From Nocardia speluncae NBRC 108251 (GTDB taxonomy: Bacteria; Actinomycetota; Actinomycetes; Mycobacteriales; Mycobacteriaceae), in assembly GCF_001613245.1 (NCBI RefSeq), contig NZ_BDBZ01000015.1, forward strand, positions 26,151-90,150: DNA of 64,000 nt, given 5' to 3'. Position numbers and translations under genes: made by a program. The notes beneath the pieces are model-generated. The model was not told where the DNA came from. It ran no database searches and was given only the letters and a program-made list of their open reading frames with translations. Every line of letters begins with the position of its first letter. Position 1 is the first letter of the stretch. Below are positions 56,215-64,000 of this stretch, piece by piece.

Positions 56215-56442
56215 ATGAGACGAGCAGTATTGACGGTGGCGCGTGCGTTGAGGGATTTCGCTCTCGGGATTCATCTCGCCAACGGCATCCGGCACGGCGT
56301 ACCGCCGCATACCGAGCGGCCGAGCAGCCCCGCATCGTCGCGGCACCCCGTCGCGCAGCGGCCGGTTGAAGACGGGCAGATAGCGCCGACGTTCACCCGA
56401 CCGTTCGCCGGTCCGGTCGTGGCGACCGGTTCTCGGGTGTGA
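56215..56442 (+). CDS. Small unknown protein, divergent from tetR
   Basis: I do not recognise this 75-residue protein. Its N-terminal 30 residues (MRRAVLTVARALRDFALGIH) could form an amphipathic helix; the rest is Pro/Arg-rich and likely disordered. The start is well supported by GGAGGT at 56204-56209 with a 5-base spacer, and by the twin operators just upstream. It would be the first gene controlled by the TetR protein. No other gene follows closely on this strand. Confidence 0.6.
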   Translation: MRRAVLTVARALRDFALGIHLANGIRHGVPPHTERPSSPASSRHPVAQRPVEDGQIAPTFTRPFAGPVVATGSRV

Positions 56443-56749
56443 TCCCGTACCGAGATCACCGGAGAACCGTCGACATCGGTCCGTCGAGCCGCCGGGGTGA
56501 TCACAACTACGCCGCGATCCTGGCCGGAGTGGGTCGGGTGGTCAACGCCATACCTGCCGTCGGGGCAGCCGAACCGAGTATCCGAGCTGTCGTTGACCTG
56601 CTGATGTGCACTGGCCCCTGTCTCGCGCGCCCGCTCGGCATGGTGCAGCCCGGCCGCCGGATTCGGCGACGATCCGCCTACGCGCCTAAGCTCGGAAACC
56701 TGAGCGGGCGAGCCGGTGGCTCGTCCCGACACCAGGAAGGTTGCGCTGA
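56443..56749. other. Intergenic region, no gene seen
   Basis: About 300 bases follow the small gene. Frames on the minus strand (to 57146) are long but arginine-rich and overlap supported genes, so I treat them as shadows. Confidence 0.45.
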
Positions 56750-56953
56750 ATGTATGAGCCCGACAGGTCCGGCCCGCGTGAGCCGAACCTGACCGAACTG
56801 CGGGAGCGTGCCGCGCACGGTGATTCCGACGCCGTCGCACAGTTGCTCGATATCGGTGACGAACGCACCGATGCAGTCGACCTGAGCGAATACGATATCG
56901 ATGTGGAAGACCTCGGGGTGGAAACTGCCGAGGACACCGGCACCGACCGGTAG
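56750..56953 (+). CDS. Small acidic protein of unknown function
   Basis: The 67-residue protein is acidic, with NLTELRERAAHGDSDAVAQLLDIGDERTD near the start (about residues 13-42) forming a pair of short helices like a half Sel1/TPR repeat, then an Asp/Glu-rich tail. Similar short proteins with LRERAAxGDxDAV are common in Nocardia. An AGGAAGG ribosome site lies upstream. It precedes a membrane-protein gene by about 50 bases and may share its transcript. Confidence 0.6.
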   Translation: MYEPDRSGPREPNLTELRERAAHGDSDAVAQLLDIGDERTDAVDLSEYDIDVEDLGVETAEDTGTDR

Positions 56954-57004
56954 CCCGGTGGACCGGCCCGCCCGCGGGGCGGTCCACTTGTAGGGTGGGG
57001 GCCC

Positions 57005-58885
57005 ATGGGAAGCGCTCCGGCCGCCGTCGTACCGCAGCGCCCCCTTGCCCCGGGATCCGTGCGATTCGGTCGGCTGCGGGCATTACGGCGGTGGATTTCT
57101 TCGCCCGGGCGGGTGGTGCTCGGTGCGGCAATCTGCCTGATCGCACTTCAGCTCATCGTCCGTAGCGGGGTCCTCGCGAGCAGTTACTTCTACTGGGACG
57201 ATCTCATCCTCACCGGCCGGGCGGGCAGCTACCCGCTGTGGTCGGCCGAACTGCTGCTACACGACCACGACGGCCATTTCATGCCGCTGGCCTTCGCCGT
57301 TTCGTGGCTGGTGACCGTACTGGCACCGCTGAACTGGACGGCCGCCGCAGCGATATCGCTGCTGCTGCAAGTGGCCGCCGCGGGGGCTGTGCTGCGGCTG
57401 CTGCTGGTATTGCTCGGTCGGCGCCCGGCACTGCTGATCCCCTTGGTCTTCTATCTTTTCGGCCCGCTCACCCTGCCCGCGTTCGCCTGGTGGTCCGCCG
57501 CGCTCAATGCTCTGCCGTTACAGTTCGCGCTCGCCTGGGTCGCCGCAGACGCGGTCCTGCTGGACCGCACGGGGCGGCGCCGGTACGCGATATCCGGGGT
57601 GGTGGTGGCGGCCGTTGCGCTGCTGTTCTTCGAGAAAGCGGTCGTGGTCCCGTTCGTCGCCTTCGCGGTGGCGGTCCTGCGCCGATATGTAGACGGCCGG
57701 GGTTTCGCCTTCCGTGCGGTCCTGCGCCGGGGTGGGGCCCTGTGGGCCGGTGCCGGGACAGTCCTGCTGATCTGGGGTCTTGTCTACTTCGCGGTGGCGG
57801 GGTTATCGCCCGGTGAGGCCGGATCCGCCGATATGGCCCAGATGCTGCCCCGGGCGGCATGGGCCGGGGTGGTGACCGCTCTGCTCGGCGGGCCCTGGGG
57901 CTGGGAGCGCTGGATTCCGTCCGCGCCCTGGGCGGTAGCGCCCGACTGGGCGGTCTGGGCGGCAGGAGGTCTACTGGCGGTGGCGGTGATTGCGACGATC
58001 CGCGTCCGGCCGGTGGTCTGGCCGGTCTGGGTGGCGGGGGTGGTGTATCTCCTGGCGGTGCAGATACCGGTCGTGCTGATGCGGGCCGGACCCAATACCG
58101 TCGACGAACTCATGATGTCACTGCGCTATCTGGCCGACGCCGCCGTGGTTCTCACGATCGCCGGCGCACTGCTGCTGCGAGCCTTCGCCCGCCGCCCGCA
58201 ACGGACCGTCGCGGCGAAGGGCGACCGGCACAGCGCCCGGTGGCGTGGGCCGATCCCCGCGACAGTGGTGGTCGTCCTGTTCGCGGTGAGTAGCTTGTGG
58301 TCGACGTACACGTTCACCCGGAGCTGGTCGGAGGGGTCGACGAAAAGCTATGTGACGACCGCGAAATCGGAATTCGCCCACTGGGACGGGATACCGCTGC
58401 TGGAGCAGGAGGTCCCCTGGAACGTGCTGAACCCGACCGCGTATCCGCAGAACGAGGCGAGCCGGGTGCTGGCGCCGATCGCCCCACCGGGTGCCTTCGC
58501 CGACGCCACCGAACACCTACGTATGATCACCGACACCGGTGCGTTCGCCGACGCGCGAGTCTGGTGGAACCGCGCCGTCGTTCCTGGCCCGGTACCCGGT
58601 TGCGGTCACCGCGTCGACGATCGTGTGCCCGTCCGGGTGCCGCTGGACGGCCCCATGATCGCCCACAAGTGGACTGTCCAGCTCAACTACGCCGCCGACC
58701 GGGACGCAACGATCACGGTGGGTTTCGAAACCGGTAAGAAGGTCGAAGTCCCGGTGCGGGCGGGAATCCACACCGTGTACGCACGCATTGTCGGTCAGGG
58801 GTCGGCGCTACTGCTGCAGAGCCGGACTCCTGGCCTGACGCTGTGCCTGGGTACCGGACCGGTCGGTGTGGCGTCCCACACGTGA
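57005..58885 (+). CDS. Large polytopic membrane protein, GT-C-like
   Basis: The 626-residue protein has about 10-12 membrane helices (residues about 35-420) and a C-terminal extracytoplasmic domain (about 430-626) rich in beta strands. The first outside loop has SSYFYWDDLILTGRAG, an acidic pair placed like the DD/DE motif of GT-C glycosyltransferases, and HDHDGHFMPLAF. I infer a polyprenyl-phosphate-sugar-using glycosyltransferase or a related envelope protein. No substrate can be given. Neighbours do not help. Confidence 0.65.
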   Translation: MGSAPAAVVPQRPLAPGSVRFGRLRALRRWISSPGRVVLGAAICLIALQLIVRSGVLASSYFYWDDLILTGRAGSYPLWSAELLLHDHDGHFMPLAFAVSWLVTVLAPLNWTAAAAISLLLQVAAAGAVLRLLLVLLGRRPALLIPLVFYLFGPLTLPAFAWWSAALNALPLQFALAWVAADAVLLDRTGRRRYAISGVVVAAVALLFFEKAVVVPFVAFAVAVLRRYVDGRGFAFRAVLRRGGALWAGAGTVLLIWGLVYFAVAGLSPGEAGSADMAQMLPRAAWAGVVTALLGGPWGWERWIPSAPWAVAPDWAVWAAGGLLAVAVIATIRVRPVVWPVWVAGVVYLLAVQIPVVLMRAGPNTVDELMMSLRYLADAAVVLTIAGALLLRAFARRPQRTVAAKGDRHSARWRGPIPATVVVVLFAVSSLWSTYTFTRSWSEGSTKSYVTTAKSEFAHWDGIPLLEQEVPWNVLNPTAYPQNEASRVLAPIAPPGAFADATEHLRMITDTGAFADARVWWNRAVVPGPVPGCGHRVDDRVPVRVPLDGPMIAHKWTVQLNYAADRDATITVGFETGKKVEVPVRAGIHTVYARIVGQGSALLLQSRTPGLTLCLGTGPVGVASHT

Positions 58886-59059
58886 TATTCCCATCTGCGG
58901 CAATACTGGTACGGCTCGCACCGGCGGTAGCGTGCCACGGTGATGGGTGGCGTCCGGATACCACGGCGGGCCGGACGGCGCCGGCGGCCGAGTTGTGTCT
59001 GCCGACGGACTCGTATCGGTCTGCGGAGGCCCGCCAGGACGAACGCTGGAGGGGAACCG

Positions 59060-59953
59060 ATGACCGAGGACGGCGGTCACGGTCCCGGCGACGCGACCGT
59101 CGATTCGGTCACCGGGTTGCTGGCCAGCCGACTCGGCGCGGTGGGGGAATCCGCCGGCGAGGTGATGCGACGTGATGTCCGAACCGCGGCCGGTGGGGCG
59201 GAATCGGCCGCGCTGCTGGTTCAGGCCGATTCCGCTGGTGCCCGAGAGCTCTCGGTGCAGCTTCCGGGTGCGCCCGGACATATCGCCGGTGGCGCCGACA
59301 TCGGTCCTGTGCCGGACGGCTTCGCAGAGCCCCAGGGCAATCCGCCGGACCGGCATGCGACCGGAGACGATGAGTCCGAGGCGTCGGGCCCCACAGGGCT
59401 CGGGCAGGCCGTTGCCGCCGCTACCGAACCGGCCGGAGTCGCGGACGCCGGACCGGAATCCGCACGGTCGGGCAGTGCCCGCGAACGGGAAGCGGGGACG
59501 CCCGAGTCCGGTACGACCGGTGTTCCGGGTTCCGAGGGAGCAGGGAGAACTCAGTCCGAGACGGGCGGCAGGCACCCTGCTTCGGACAAGGTGGGCTCCG
59601 CAACAACCGAGGCTGCTCCGGCCGCGGATTCGGCGCAGACCACCGGCCGGTCCGCGACCTCCGATAGGGGCTCGCCCGCCGCGGTGCCGGGACAGACGCC
59701 GTGGACGCCCGATGATCCCGGCAGCGGCGCCACACCGGGCCGGGACCAAGTGCCCGGGGCGACGCCATGGAACACCGGGGCCAACTCTGCACCACCACCA
59801 CATATGCCAAGCCTTCCCGGCGGTCTTCCGGGTTCGCTGACGCCGCAGGAAAGGCCACCGCGGGGCAATCCTCCCTGGGGTCGGGGACGTGGTGGTGGAA
59901 CCGCCTTCCCTCGGGCTCGGCCCGACGAGCACCCGCCCGGCCGCCCGCGCTGA
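59060..59953 (+). CDS. Predicted disordered Gly/Ala/Pro-rich protein
   Basis: The 297-residue protein has a short N-terminal helical part (DATVDSVTGLLASRLGAVGESAGEVMRR, about 11-38) and then low-complexity sequence rich in Gly, Ala, Ser, Pro, Thr and Glu, with repeated PGQTPWTPDD/PGATPWNT elements near residues 212-240 and a Pro/Arg-rich end. There is no signal peptide or membrane segment. The ATG at 59060 has GGAGGGG upstream (59048-59054). Function unknown. Confidence 0.55.
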   Translation: MTEDGGHGPGDATVDSVTGLLASRLGAVGESAGEVMRRDVRTAAGGAESAALLVQADSAGARELSVQLPGAPGHIAGGADIGPVPDGFAEPQGNPPDRHATGDDESEASGPTGLGQAVAAATEPAGVADAGPESARSGSAREREAGTPESGTTGVPGSEGAGRTQSETGGRHPASDKVGSATTEAAPAADSAQTTGRSATSDRGSPAAVPGQTPWTPDDPGSGATPGRDQVPGATPWNTGANSAPPPHMPSLPGGLPGSLTPQERPPRGNPPWGRGRGGGTAFPRARPDEHPPGRPR

Positions 59954-59997
59954 CCGGGTGGGCGGCCGAACCCGGTACGGGATGGCGCGGCGGTCGC

Positions 59998-60432
59998 TCA
60001 GGGGCGGCCGGGAAAGGCGGTGGTGGCCGGATCCGCGCCGCGGAGGGATTGCCACACCGCGCGCCGCCCGGCGGTCTCGGTGAGCGCCTCGATCGCGATC
60101 CGGCGGGTGTTATCGGTCTCGGCTCGCTCGACCACCGTGCGCCAGGCCACCGCGGTATCGGTTTCGACGGCGATGGCCAGCTGCGCCGCGGTGTCCGGAT
60201 CGGATACCGCGAGCGGCATCGTGTACGCCGCGTCGGGTGCCGGCACAGTGCCGCGCCGGCCCGACAGGATATCGACTGTCGCGTCCCTGCGGGCGCGGTG
60301 CGCGGCGGTGAACTGCGCGACCGTCCCGCGCTGATCGGCGCCCGCGTGGGACGCGACCAATCCGTAAGCGTAGATCGTGGCGTACTCGGCGCTGAGCGCA
60401 TCGGCCAGCGCCTGCTGTTCGGTGCCGCTCAT
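59998..60432 (-). CDS. DUF4439 ferritin-like protein
   Basis: The 144-residue, all-helical protein has EYATIYAYGLVASH (about residues 16-29), HRARRDATVDIL and ALAVETDTAVAWRTVVERA-like helices, the DUF4439 ferritin-like pattern, with Glu/His residues that could bind metal. It resembles Rv2844, next to proS in M. tuberculosis. The start overlaps the stop of the lipoprotein gene by four bases (ATGA), so the two are translated together. Function unknown. Confidence 0.82.
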   Translation of the reverse strand: MSGTEQQALADALSAEYATIYAYGLVASHAGADQRGTVAQFTAAHRARRDATVDILSGRRGTVPAPDAAYTMPLAVSDPDTAAQLAIAVETDTAVAWRTVVERAETDNTRRIAIEALTETAGRRAVWQSLRGADPATTAFPGRP

Positions 60433-61040
60433 CCCAGCAGAACCCCCACCTGCACAGCGCACGCGGCGCTGATCGAGGCCAGCAGCCCCGCGCGATACCC
60501 GGACTGGGTGACCGCCAGGTCGGCGGCCGCGCGCTGAGAGGCGCCGAGCTGGTCGCGCAACCCATCGATACTCGGCGGTGCCGCGGGGGCCGGCGTGGTC
60601 GTCGGAGACGGGGTCTGCACGGCCGGTGTGGTGCCGTCGCCGTACACACCGATGGCCCGGTCGATCTCGGTGCGCAGGGCATCGGCGTGGGCGGTGCGCT
60701 CATTCGCAATTGTGGTCAGCGCGGCCGAGCGCGCGGGGTCGATCGCGATGGCGGCGGTCGCGGAGGCCGCGTCGGTGCGGGCCGAGAACTCTTGGGATAC
60801 AAGGATATCCGGTTCGGTGATCGGCTCCTCGGCGCATGAGACGAGTGCAGGCGCGATCAGCAGGCCGGCCGTGCCACCACCGGCAACCCGCAGCGCGGCC
60901 CGGCGATTGAAACGGCGGGATGCGCTGAAGCTTCCGGTATTCGCAGGTCCGCGAGGAAACCCGGCCGCGGGCCGGTCGGTCACACGCTCGGTCACCGGAC
61001 CATCGTGCCAGATTCGTCCCCGGCCTCCGAATGCGCTCAT
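60429..61040 (-). CDS. Lipoprotein, partner of DUF4439 protein
   Basis: The 203-residue protein has a signal with twin Arg (FNRRAALRVAGGGTAGLL) and a lipobox ending LVSC (Cys about 69), so it is probably exported, perhaps by Tat, and lipidated. The mature part is helical (TTIANERTAHADALRTEIDRA) with a Thr/Pro linker and a hydrophobic C terminus. It resembles Rv2843-type proteins. A GTG at 60995 would shorten the cytoplasmic N terminus and may be the true start. It is co-translated with the DUF4439 gene. Confidence 0.75.
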   Translation of the reverse strand: MSAFGGRGRIWHDGPVTERVTDRPAAGFPRGPANTGSFSASRRFNRRAALRVAGGGTAGLLIAPALVSCAEEPITEPDILVSQEFSARTDAASATAAIAIDPARSAALTTIANERTAHADALRTEIDRAIGVYGDGTTPAVQTPSPTTTPAPAAPPSIDGLRDQLGASQRAAADLAVTQSGYRAGLLASISAACAVQVGVLLG

Positions 61041-61491
61041 CCGGTCGTGCGATGGTGCTCGTCGGCGGCCAGGTGATCTTCGCGGGTCGGTCCGGTCGCG
61101 CCCCTGTGGTGAGGGAGTCGCCCGGTAGTGCTTCGCTGCCGTCGCGACCCGGTCGAGGGCGCGGCGCGCAGGATGTTGTGCCGTCGGTCATCGCCTGGCG
61201 TCCGCAGGTGCGCAAACGTTCGCCTTGGTGCCGGTCGTCCGGCTGGAGCATGGTGTTGTCGCCGGGTCTGTTCCTGCCTGCGTATGTGTGCAATTGCATT
61301 CCGGGTGAGGTATCCGGGCCGGTGGGCGCTTGCGTGCTCTGTCCCGCTGCTGTGGTGCGGACGGCGTGGGTAGTTGTCGCGCGGCGGACTTACCGCCGAC
61401 CGCTGGTCCTTTACCTTCTTGCCGCGCGTTACGCTAGGTCACCGGCACAGAACTTTCCGTCCGCGTAACAACTGAACCAGGAGCTGCCCAT
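61041..61491. other. Divergent intergenic region before rimP, no gene seen
   Basis: These 451 bases separate the divergent lipoprotein and rimP genes. The one plus-strand frame (61031-61468) has no ribosome site and is Arg/Pro-rich. The promoter of the rimP-nusA-infB operon must lie here, probably in 61400-61450 where the sequence is slightly AT-richer, but I cannot define boxes. Confidence 0.45.
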
Positions 61492-62115
61492 ATGCCGATG
61501 CCGACCGAGGAAGGGGTGAGCCGGCTCGTCGCCGGACTCGTCGCCGGTCGAGGATTCGATCTCGAGGGAGTCGAGGTTTCCACCGCGGCGGGACAGACCC
61601 GGGTGCGGGTGATCGTGGACAGCGATGAAACCGCGGATCTGGACAGTATCGCCGAACTCAGCTCCGAGGTCTCGGCGCGGCTGGACGAAGCGGACGACGA
61701 ATTCGGTGGCGTCCGGTACCTGCTCGAGGTGACGACTCCGGGTGTGGACCGCCCGCTCACTGCCGACCGGCACTGGCGCCGGGCTCGGGGGCGTAAGGTC
61801 CGGGTCCGGCTACGGCCGGGTGTGACACCACCGGAGCCCGGGCTGCCGACGTCGTTCGAAGCCAGAGCAGGTGCCCTCGATGGTGACCGCATTGCGCTGG
61901 TGCTGGGGGGTAAACGCGCACCACACCTGGTCACCGTCGGACTGGGGGATATCGAACGCGCTGTGGTGGAGGTCGAGTTCGCCTCGCCCAACGCACGTGA
62001 ACTGGAACTCACCGGAGGTGTCGCCTCCGGTCGCCCACCCGCGGGAGCGGACGCCGCGGAGCACACCGCCACCACCGTCGACGCGTCCGATTCGACCGAA
62101 GGGATCATGGAATGA
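61492..62115 (+). CDS. rimP: Ribosome maturation factor RimP
   Basis: The 207-residue protein has the RimP N-terminal domain ([23 protein letters not shown], about residues 7-29; [19 protein letters not shown] at about 79-97) and a C-terminal SH3-like domain (about 99-165), then a disordered acidic tail of about 40 residues. It helps assemble the 30S subunit. The stop overlaps the nusA start by four bases (ATGA), so the operon is translationally coupled. Confidence 0.94.
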   Translation: MPMPTEEGVSRLVAGLVAGRGFDLEGVEVSTAAGQTRVRVIVDSDETADLDSIAELSSEVSARLDEADDEFGGVRYLLEVTTPGVDRPLTADRHWRRARGRKVRVRLRPGVTPPEPGLPTSFEARAGALDGDRIALVLGGKRAPHLVTVGLGDIERAVVEVEFASPNARELELTGGVASGRPPAGADAAEHTATTVDASDSTEGIME

Positions 62116-63140
62116 ATATCGAAATCGAAGCCCTGCGCGCCATCGTCGCGGACAAGGGGATCTCGATCGAAACCGTGATCTCCGCGATCGAATCCGCGTT
62201 GCTGACCGCCTATAAGCACACCGAGGGGCATCAGCCCAACGCCCGGGTCGAGATCGATCAGCGCACCGGCCTGGTTCGAGTGCTGGCCACCGAACTCGAC
62301 GCCGACGGGCAGGTGATCTCCGAATGGGACGACACCCCCGAAGGTTTCGGCCGTATCGCCGCGACCACCGCCCGGCAGGTCGTACTGCAGCGGTTACGCG
62401 ATGCGGAGAACGAGAAATCCTTCGGCGAATTCTCGACCCATGAGGGCGATATCGTCGGTGGTGTGGTGCAGCGCGATGCGCGCGCCAATGCCCGCGGCAC
62501 CGTGGTGGTTCGGATCGGTAGCGAGCTGCACGGCACCGAGGGGCTGATCCCGTCGGCGGAGCAGGTGCCGGGTGAGACCTACGACCACGGTGATCGGATC
62601 AAATGCTATGTGGTCGGCGTTTCCCGGGGGCCGCGCGGTCCGCAGATCACCCTCTCTCGAACCCATCCCAATCTGGTGCGGCGCCTGTTCGCGCTCGAGG
62701 TCCCCGAGATCGCGGACGGGTCGGTGGAGATCGTGGCGGTCGCCCGCGAGGCCGGGCACCGGTCCAAGATCGCGGTGCGGTCCACGGTGGCCGGAGTGAA
62801 CGCCAAGGGCGCCTGTATCGGCCCGATGGGGCAGCGGGTGCGCAATGTGATGAGTGAGCTGGCCGGGGAGAAGATCGACATCATCGACTACGCCGACGAT
62901 CCGGCGACCTTCGTAGGTAATGCGCTGTCGCCGTCGAAAGTGGTTTCGGTCACAGTTGTCGATCCCGATGCTCGCGCGGCGCGGGTGATCGTGCCCGATT
63001 TCCAGCTGTCGCTGGCCATCGGCAAGGAAGGCCAGAATGCCCGGCTCGCCGCCCGGCTCACCGGGTGGCGTATCGATATTCGCAGTGATGCCGCACCGGA
63101 TTCCGGTGGTTCGGTGCGGACGGAGGCCCAGCGCCGTTGA
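62112..63140 (+). CDS. nusA: Transcription termination/antitermination factor NusA
   Basis: The 342-residue protein has the NusA order: N-terminal RNA-polymerase-binding domain (1-100), S1 domain (about 110-180; [16 protein letters not shown]), and two KH domains (about 200-330; [43 protein letters not shown]). Like other actinobacterial NusA it lacks the C-terminal acidic repeats of E. coli. It lies between rimP and ylxR in the conserved translation operon. Confidence 0.97.
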   Translation: MNIEIEALRAIVADKGISIETVISAIESALLTAYKHTEGHQPNARVEIDQRTGLVRVLATELDADGQVISEWDDTPEGFGRIAATTARQVVLQRLRDAENEKSFGEFSTHEGDIVGGVVQRDARANARGTVVVRIGSELHGTEGLIPSAEQVPGETYDHGDRIKCYVVGVSRGPRGPQITLSRTHPNLVRRLFALEVPEIADGSVEIVAVAREAGHRSKIAVRSTVAGVNAKGACIGPMGQRVRNVMSELAGEKIDIIDYADDPATFVGNALSPSKVVSVTVVDPDARAARVIVPDFQLSLAIGKEGQNARLAARLTGWRIDIRSDAAPDSGGSVRTEAQRR

Positions 63141-63628
63141 CCGTCACCCCGCGCCCGGCGCGCCCCGCGCCCACCGGTTCACCCGACCGGTGGACAAGCC
63201 GTGCCGACCTGCCCGCGACGACGTCGCCGGGGGCGGGGTTGGAGAGTGCCGACCGGTCAGCGGTAGAGTGGTGCCAGGTTCGGTCCGAGTCTTCGGTTCC
63301 CGCCCACGAACGTGGTGAATCCGCGGCGCTCCGGCGCTCGGAATTTCCGGTACGTACGTGCGTCGGATGCCGGAAACGCGAACCGGCTGCCGAACTGCTG
63401 CGGATCGTGGCGCGTGGGCTGGGCACCGGCAACGGTGTGGAGCCTGTCGTGATCGTTCCCGACCCGCAGTGCAGACTTCCCGGACGGGGTGCCTGGCTGC
63501 ACCCCTTTTCGTCTTGTCTGCGCACCGCGGTCCGGCGCCGAGCGATCGGCAGAGCACTACGAGTGTCCGGAAATCTGGATATCTCAGCCCTGGAGAAACA
63601 CCTCGAGAACAGGCACGAGCACTCATGA
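63137..63628 (+). CDS. ylxR: YlxR (DUF448) family protein
   Basis: The YlxR domain is the C-terminal 90 residues: [21 protein letters not shown] (residues about 71-91) and [15 protein letters not shown], then [14 protein letters not shown]. YlxR binds RNA and in some bacteria modulates RNase P. The start is uncertain. The frame begins with a TTG overlapping the nusA stop (TTGA), giving an unusual Pro/Ser-rich extension of about 70 residues; Rv2840c has no such extension. A TTG at 63239 is the only later in-frame alternative I see. Confidence 0.82.
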   Translation: MTVTPRPARPAPTGSPDRWTSRADLPATTSPGAGLESADRSAVEWCQVRSESSVPAHERGESAALRRSEFPVRTCVGCRKREPAAELLRIVARGLGTGNGVEPVVIVPDPQCRLPGRGAWLHPFSSCLRTAVRRRAIGRALRVSGNLDISALEKHLENRHEHS

Positions 63629-63736
63629 GCACACCGTGAAGTACCAACGATGAACGTCCATCGGAGTTAACCCGAGGTCGTGCGGGGCCCCGCCAGCAGG
63701 TGGGCGGCGCTGCTCGACCTCTCAGTGAGGAGAGCA

Positions 63737-64000
63737 GTGGCAGGCAAGGCCCGCGTGCACGAGTTGGCAAAAGAACTCGGTGTCACGAGTAAAGAACTAC
63801 TCGCGAAGCTCAAGGAGCAAGGCGAGTTCGTGAAGTCGGCATCGTCGACGGTGGAGGCACCCGTCGCGCGTCGGCTGCGCGAATCGTTCGCGGCGAAATC
63901 CGACAGGCCGAACGGCAGCAAACCGTCGTCGGCCCGCCCCGGTCCCGCGACCGGCGCCAAACCAGCGGCTCCCGGTCCGCGGCCCGGCCCGCGCACCCCG
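63737..64000 (+). CDS. infB: Translation initiation factor IF-2, N-terminal part
   Basis: The gene starts with a GTG after GAGGAG (63727-63732) and is cut by the window edge; 88 codons are visible. They encode the IF-2 N-terminal domain ([19 protein letters not shown], residues 4-22, and [18 protein letters not shown]), followed by the Pro/Gly/Ala-rich linker typical of actinobacterial IF-2. The GTPase domain lies beyond the window. It follows rimP-nusA-ylxR in the standard operon order. Confidence 0.94.
   Translation, partial: MAGKARVHELAKELGVTSKELLAKLKEQGEFVKSASSTVEAPVARRLRESFAAKSDRPNGSKPSSARPGPATGAKPAAPGPRPGPRTP

Noticed and set aside
61031..61468. 145-residue plus-strand frame before rimP
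   Set aside because: It has no ribosome site or family features and overlaps the likely rimP promoter.
1..64000. CRISPR arrays, insertion sequences, prophage, tRNA or rRNA genes
   Set aside because: I looked for spaced repeats, transposase motifs and tRNA-like cloverleafs and saw none. A covariance-model search (for example tRNAscan) would be needed to be sure about tRNAs.

Overview
The window looks like a chromosomal core segment from a high-GC actinobacterium of the order Mycobacteriales, most likely Nocardia or a close relative. I infer this from protein sequences and from gene order, which follows the Mycobacterium tuberculosis block Rv2901c to Rv2839c in reverse orientation. That comparison is from memory; no search was run. 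I see no insertion sequence, prophage, CRISPR array, tRNA or rRNA gene.

Layout. 1-5.2 kb: DUF2469 gene, then overlapping yraN-comM-dprA (nuclease-like protein, AAA+ ATPase, DNA-processing protein) and the recombinase gene xerC. 5.6-7.6 kb: two DUF202 membrane proteins, facing a secreted M23 peptidase overlapped by an unrecognised secreted protein. 7.65-9.16 kb: 1.5 kb with no convincing gene. 9.2-14 kb: rpsB-tsf, pyrH-frr-cdsA (translation, nucleotide and lipid precursors). 14-22 kb: lapA-like gene, rlmN, lhgO, rip1-dxr, DUF2631 gene, ispG and a GNAT gene (RNA methylation, site-2 proteolysis, MEP isoprenoid pathway). 22-31 kb: penicillin-binding lipoprotein, small secreted peptide, nitrobindin, degenerate IrrE-like protein, amino-acid permease, DUF5753 regulator, DUF4254 protein, GntR regulator and map.

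31-50 kb is rich in cobalamin genes: cobQ, a ChlI/ChlD-type chelatase, cobO, cobB, a cobE-like gene and, on the other strand, cysG (siroheme/precorrin-2). Among them lie mqo, two alpha/beta-hydrolase-fold proteins, an ElaA-type acetyltransferase, a vapBC toxin-antitoxin pair, a phosphotransferase gene pair, a DUF305 protein, a split-barrel flavin/F420 protein, an EfpA-type efflux pump and yaaA. 50-53.4 kb: an ehuBCDA-type ectoine uptake operon. 53.7-64 kb: proS, a TetR regulator with a divergent small gene, a large polytopic membrane protein, a disordered protein, a lipoprotein/ferritin-like pair, then the rimP-nusA-ylxR-infB translation operon, with infB cut by the window edge.

Most of the window is ordinary housekeeping. 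The points that deserve a second look are mainly regulatory: twin palindromes between the TetR gene and its divergent neighbour, a 12-bp-arm palindrome at vapBC, a KstR-like palindrome at the phosphotransferase pair, tandem perfect DnaA boxes before yraN-comM-dprA, and two stacked hairpins between rpsB and tsf. On the protein side there are two apparently non-catalytic enzyme folds, an IrrE-like protein with HAIGH in place of HExxH and a hydrolase fold with Gly in place of the nucleophilic Ser. There is also a 28-residue leader ORF coupled to the DUF305 gene.
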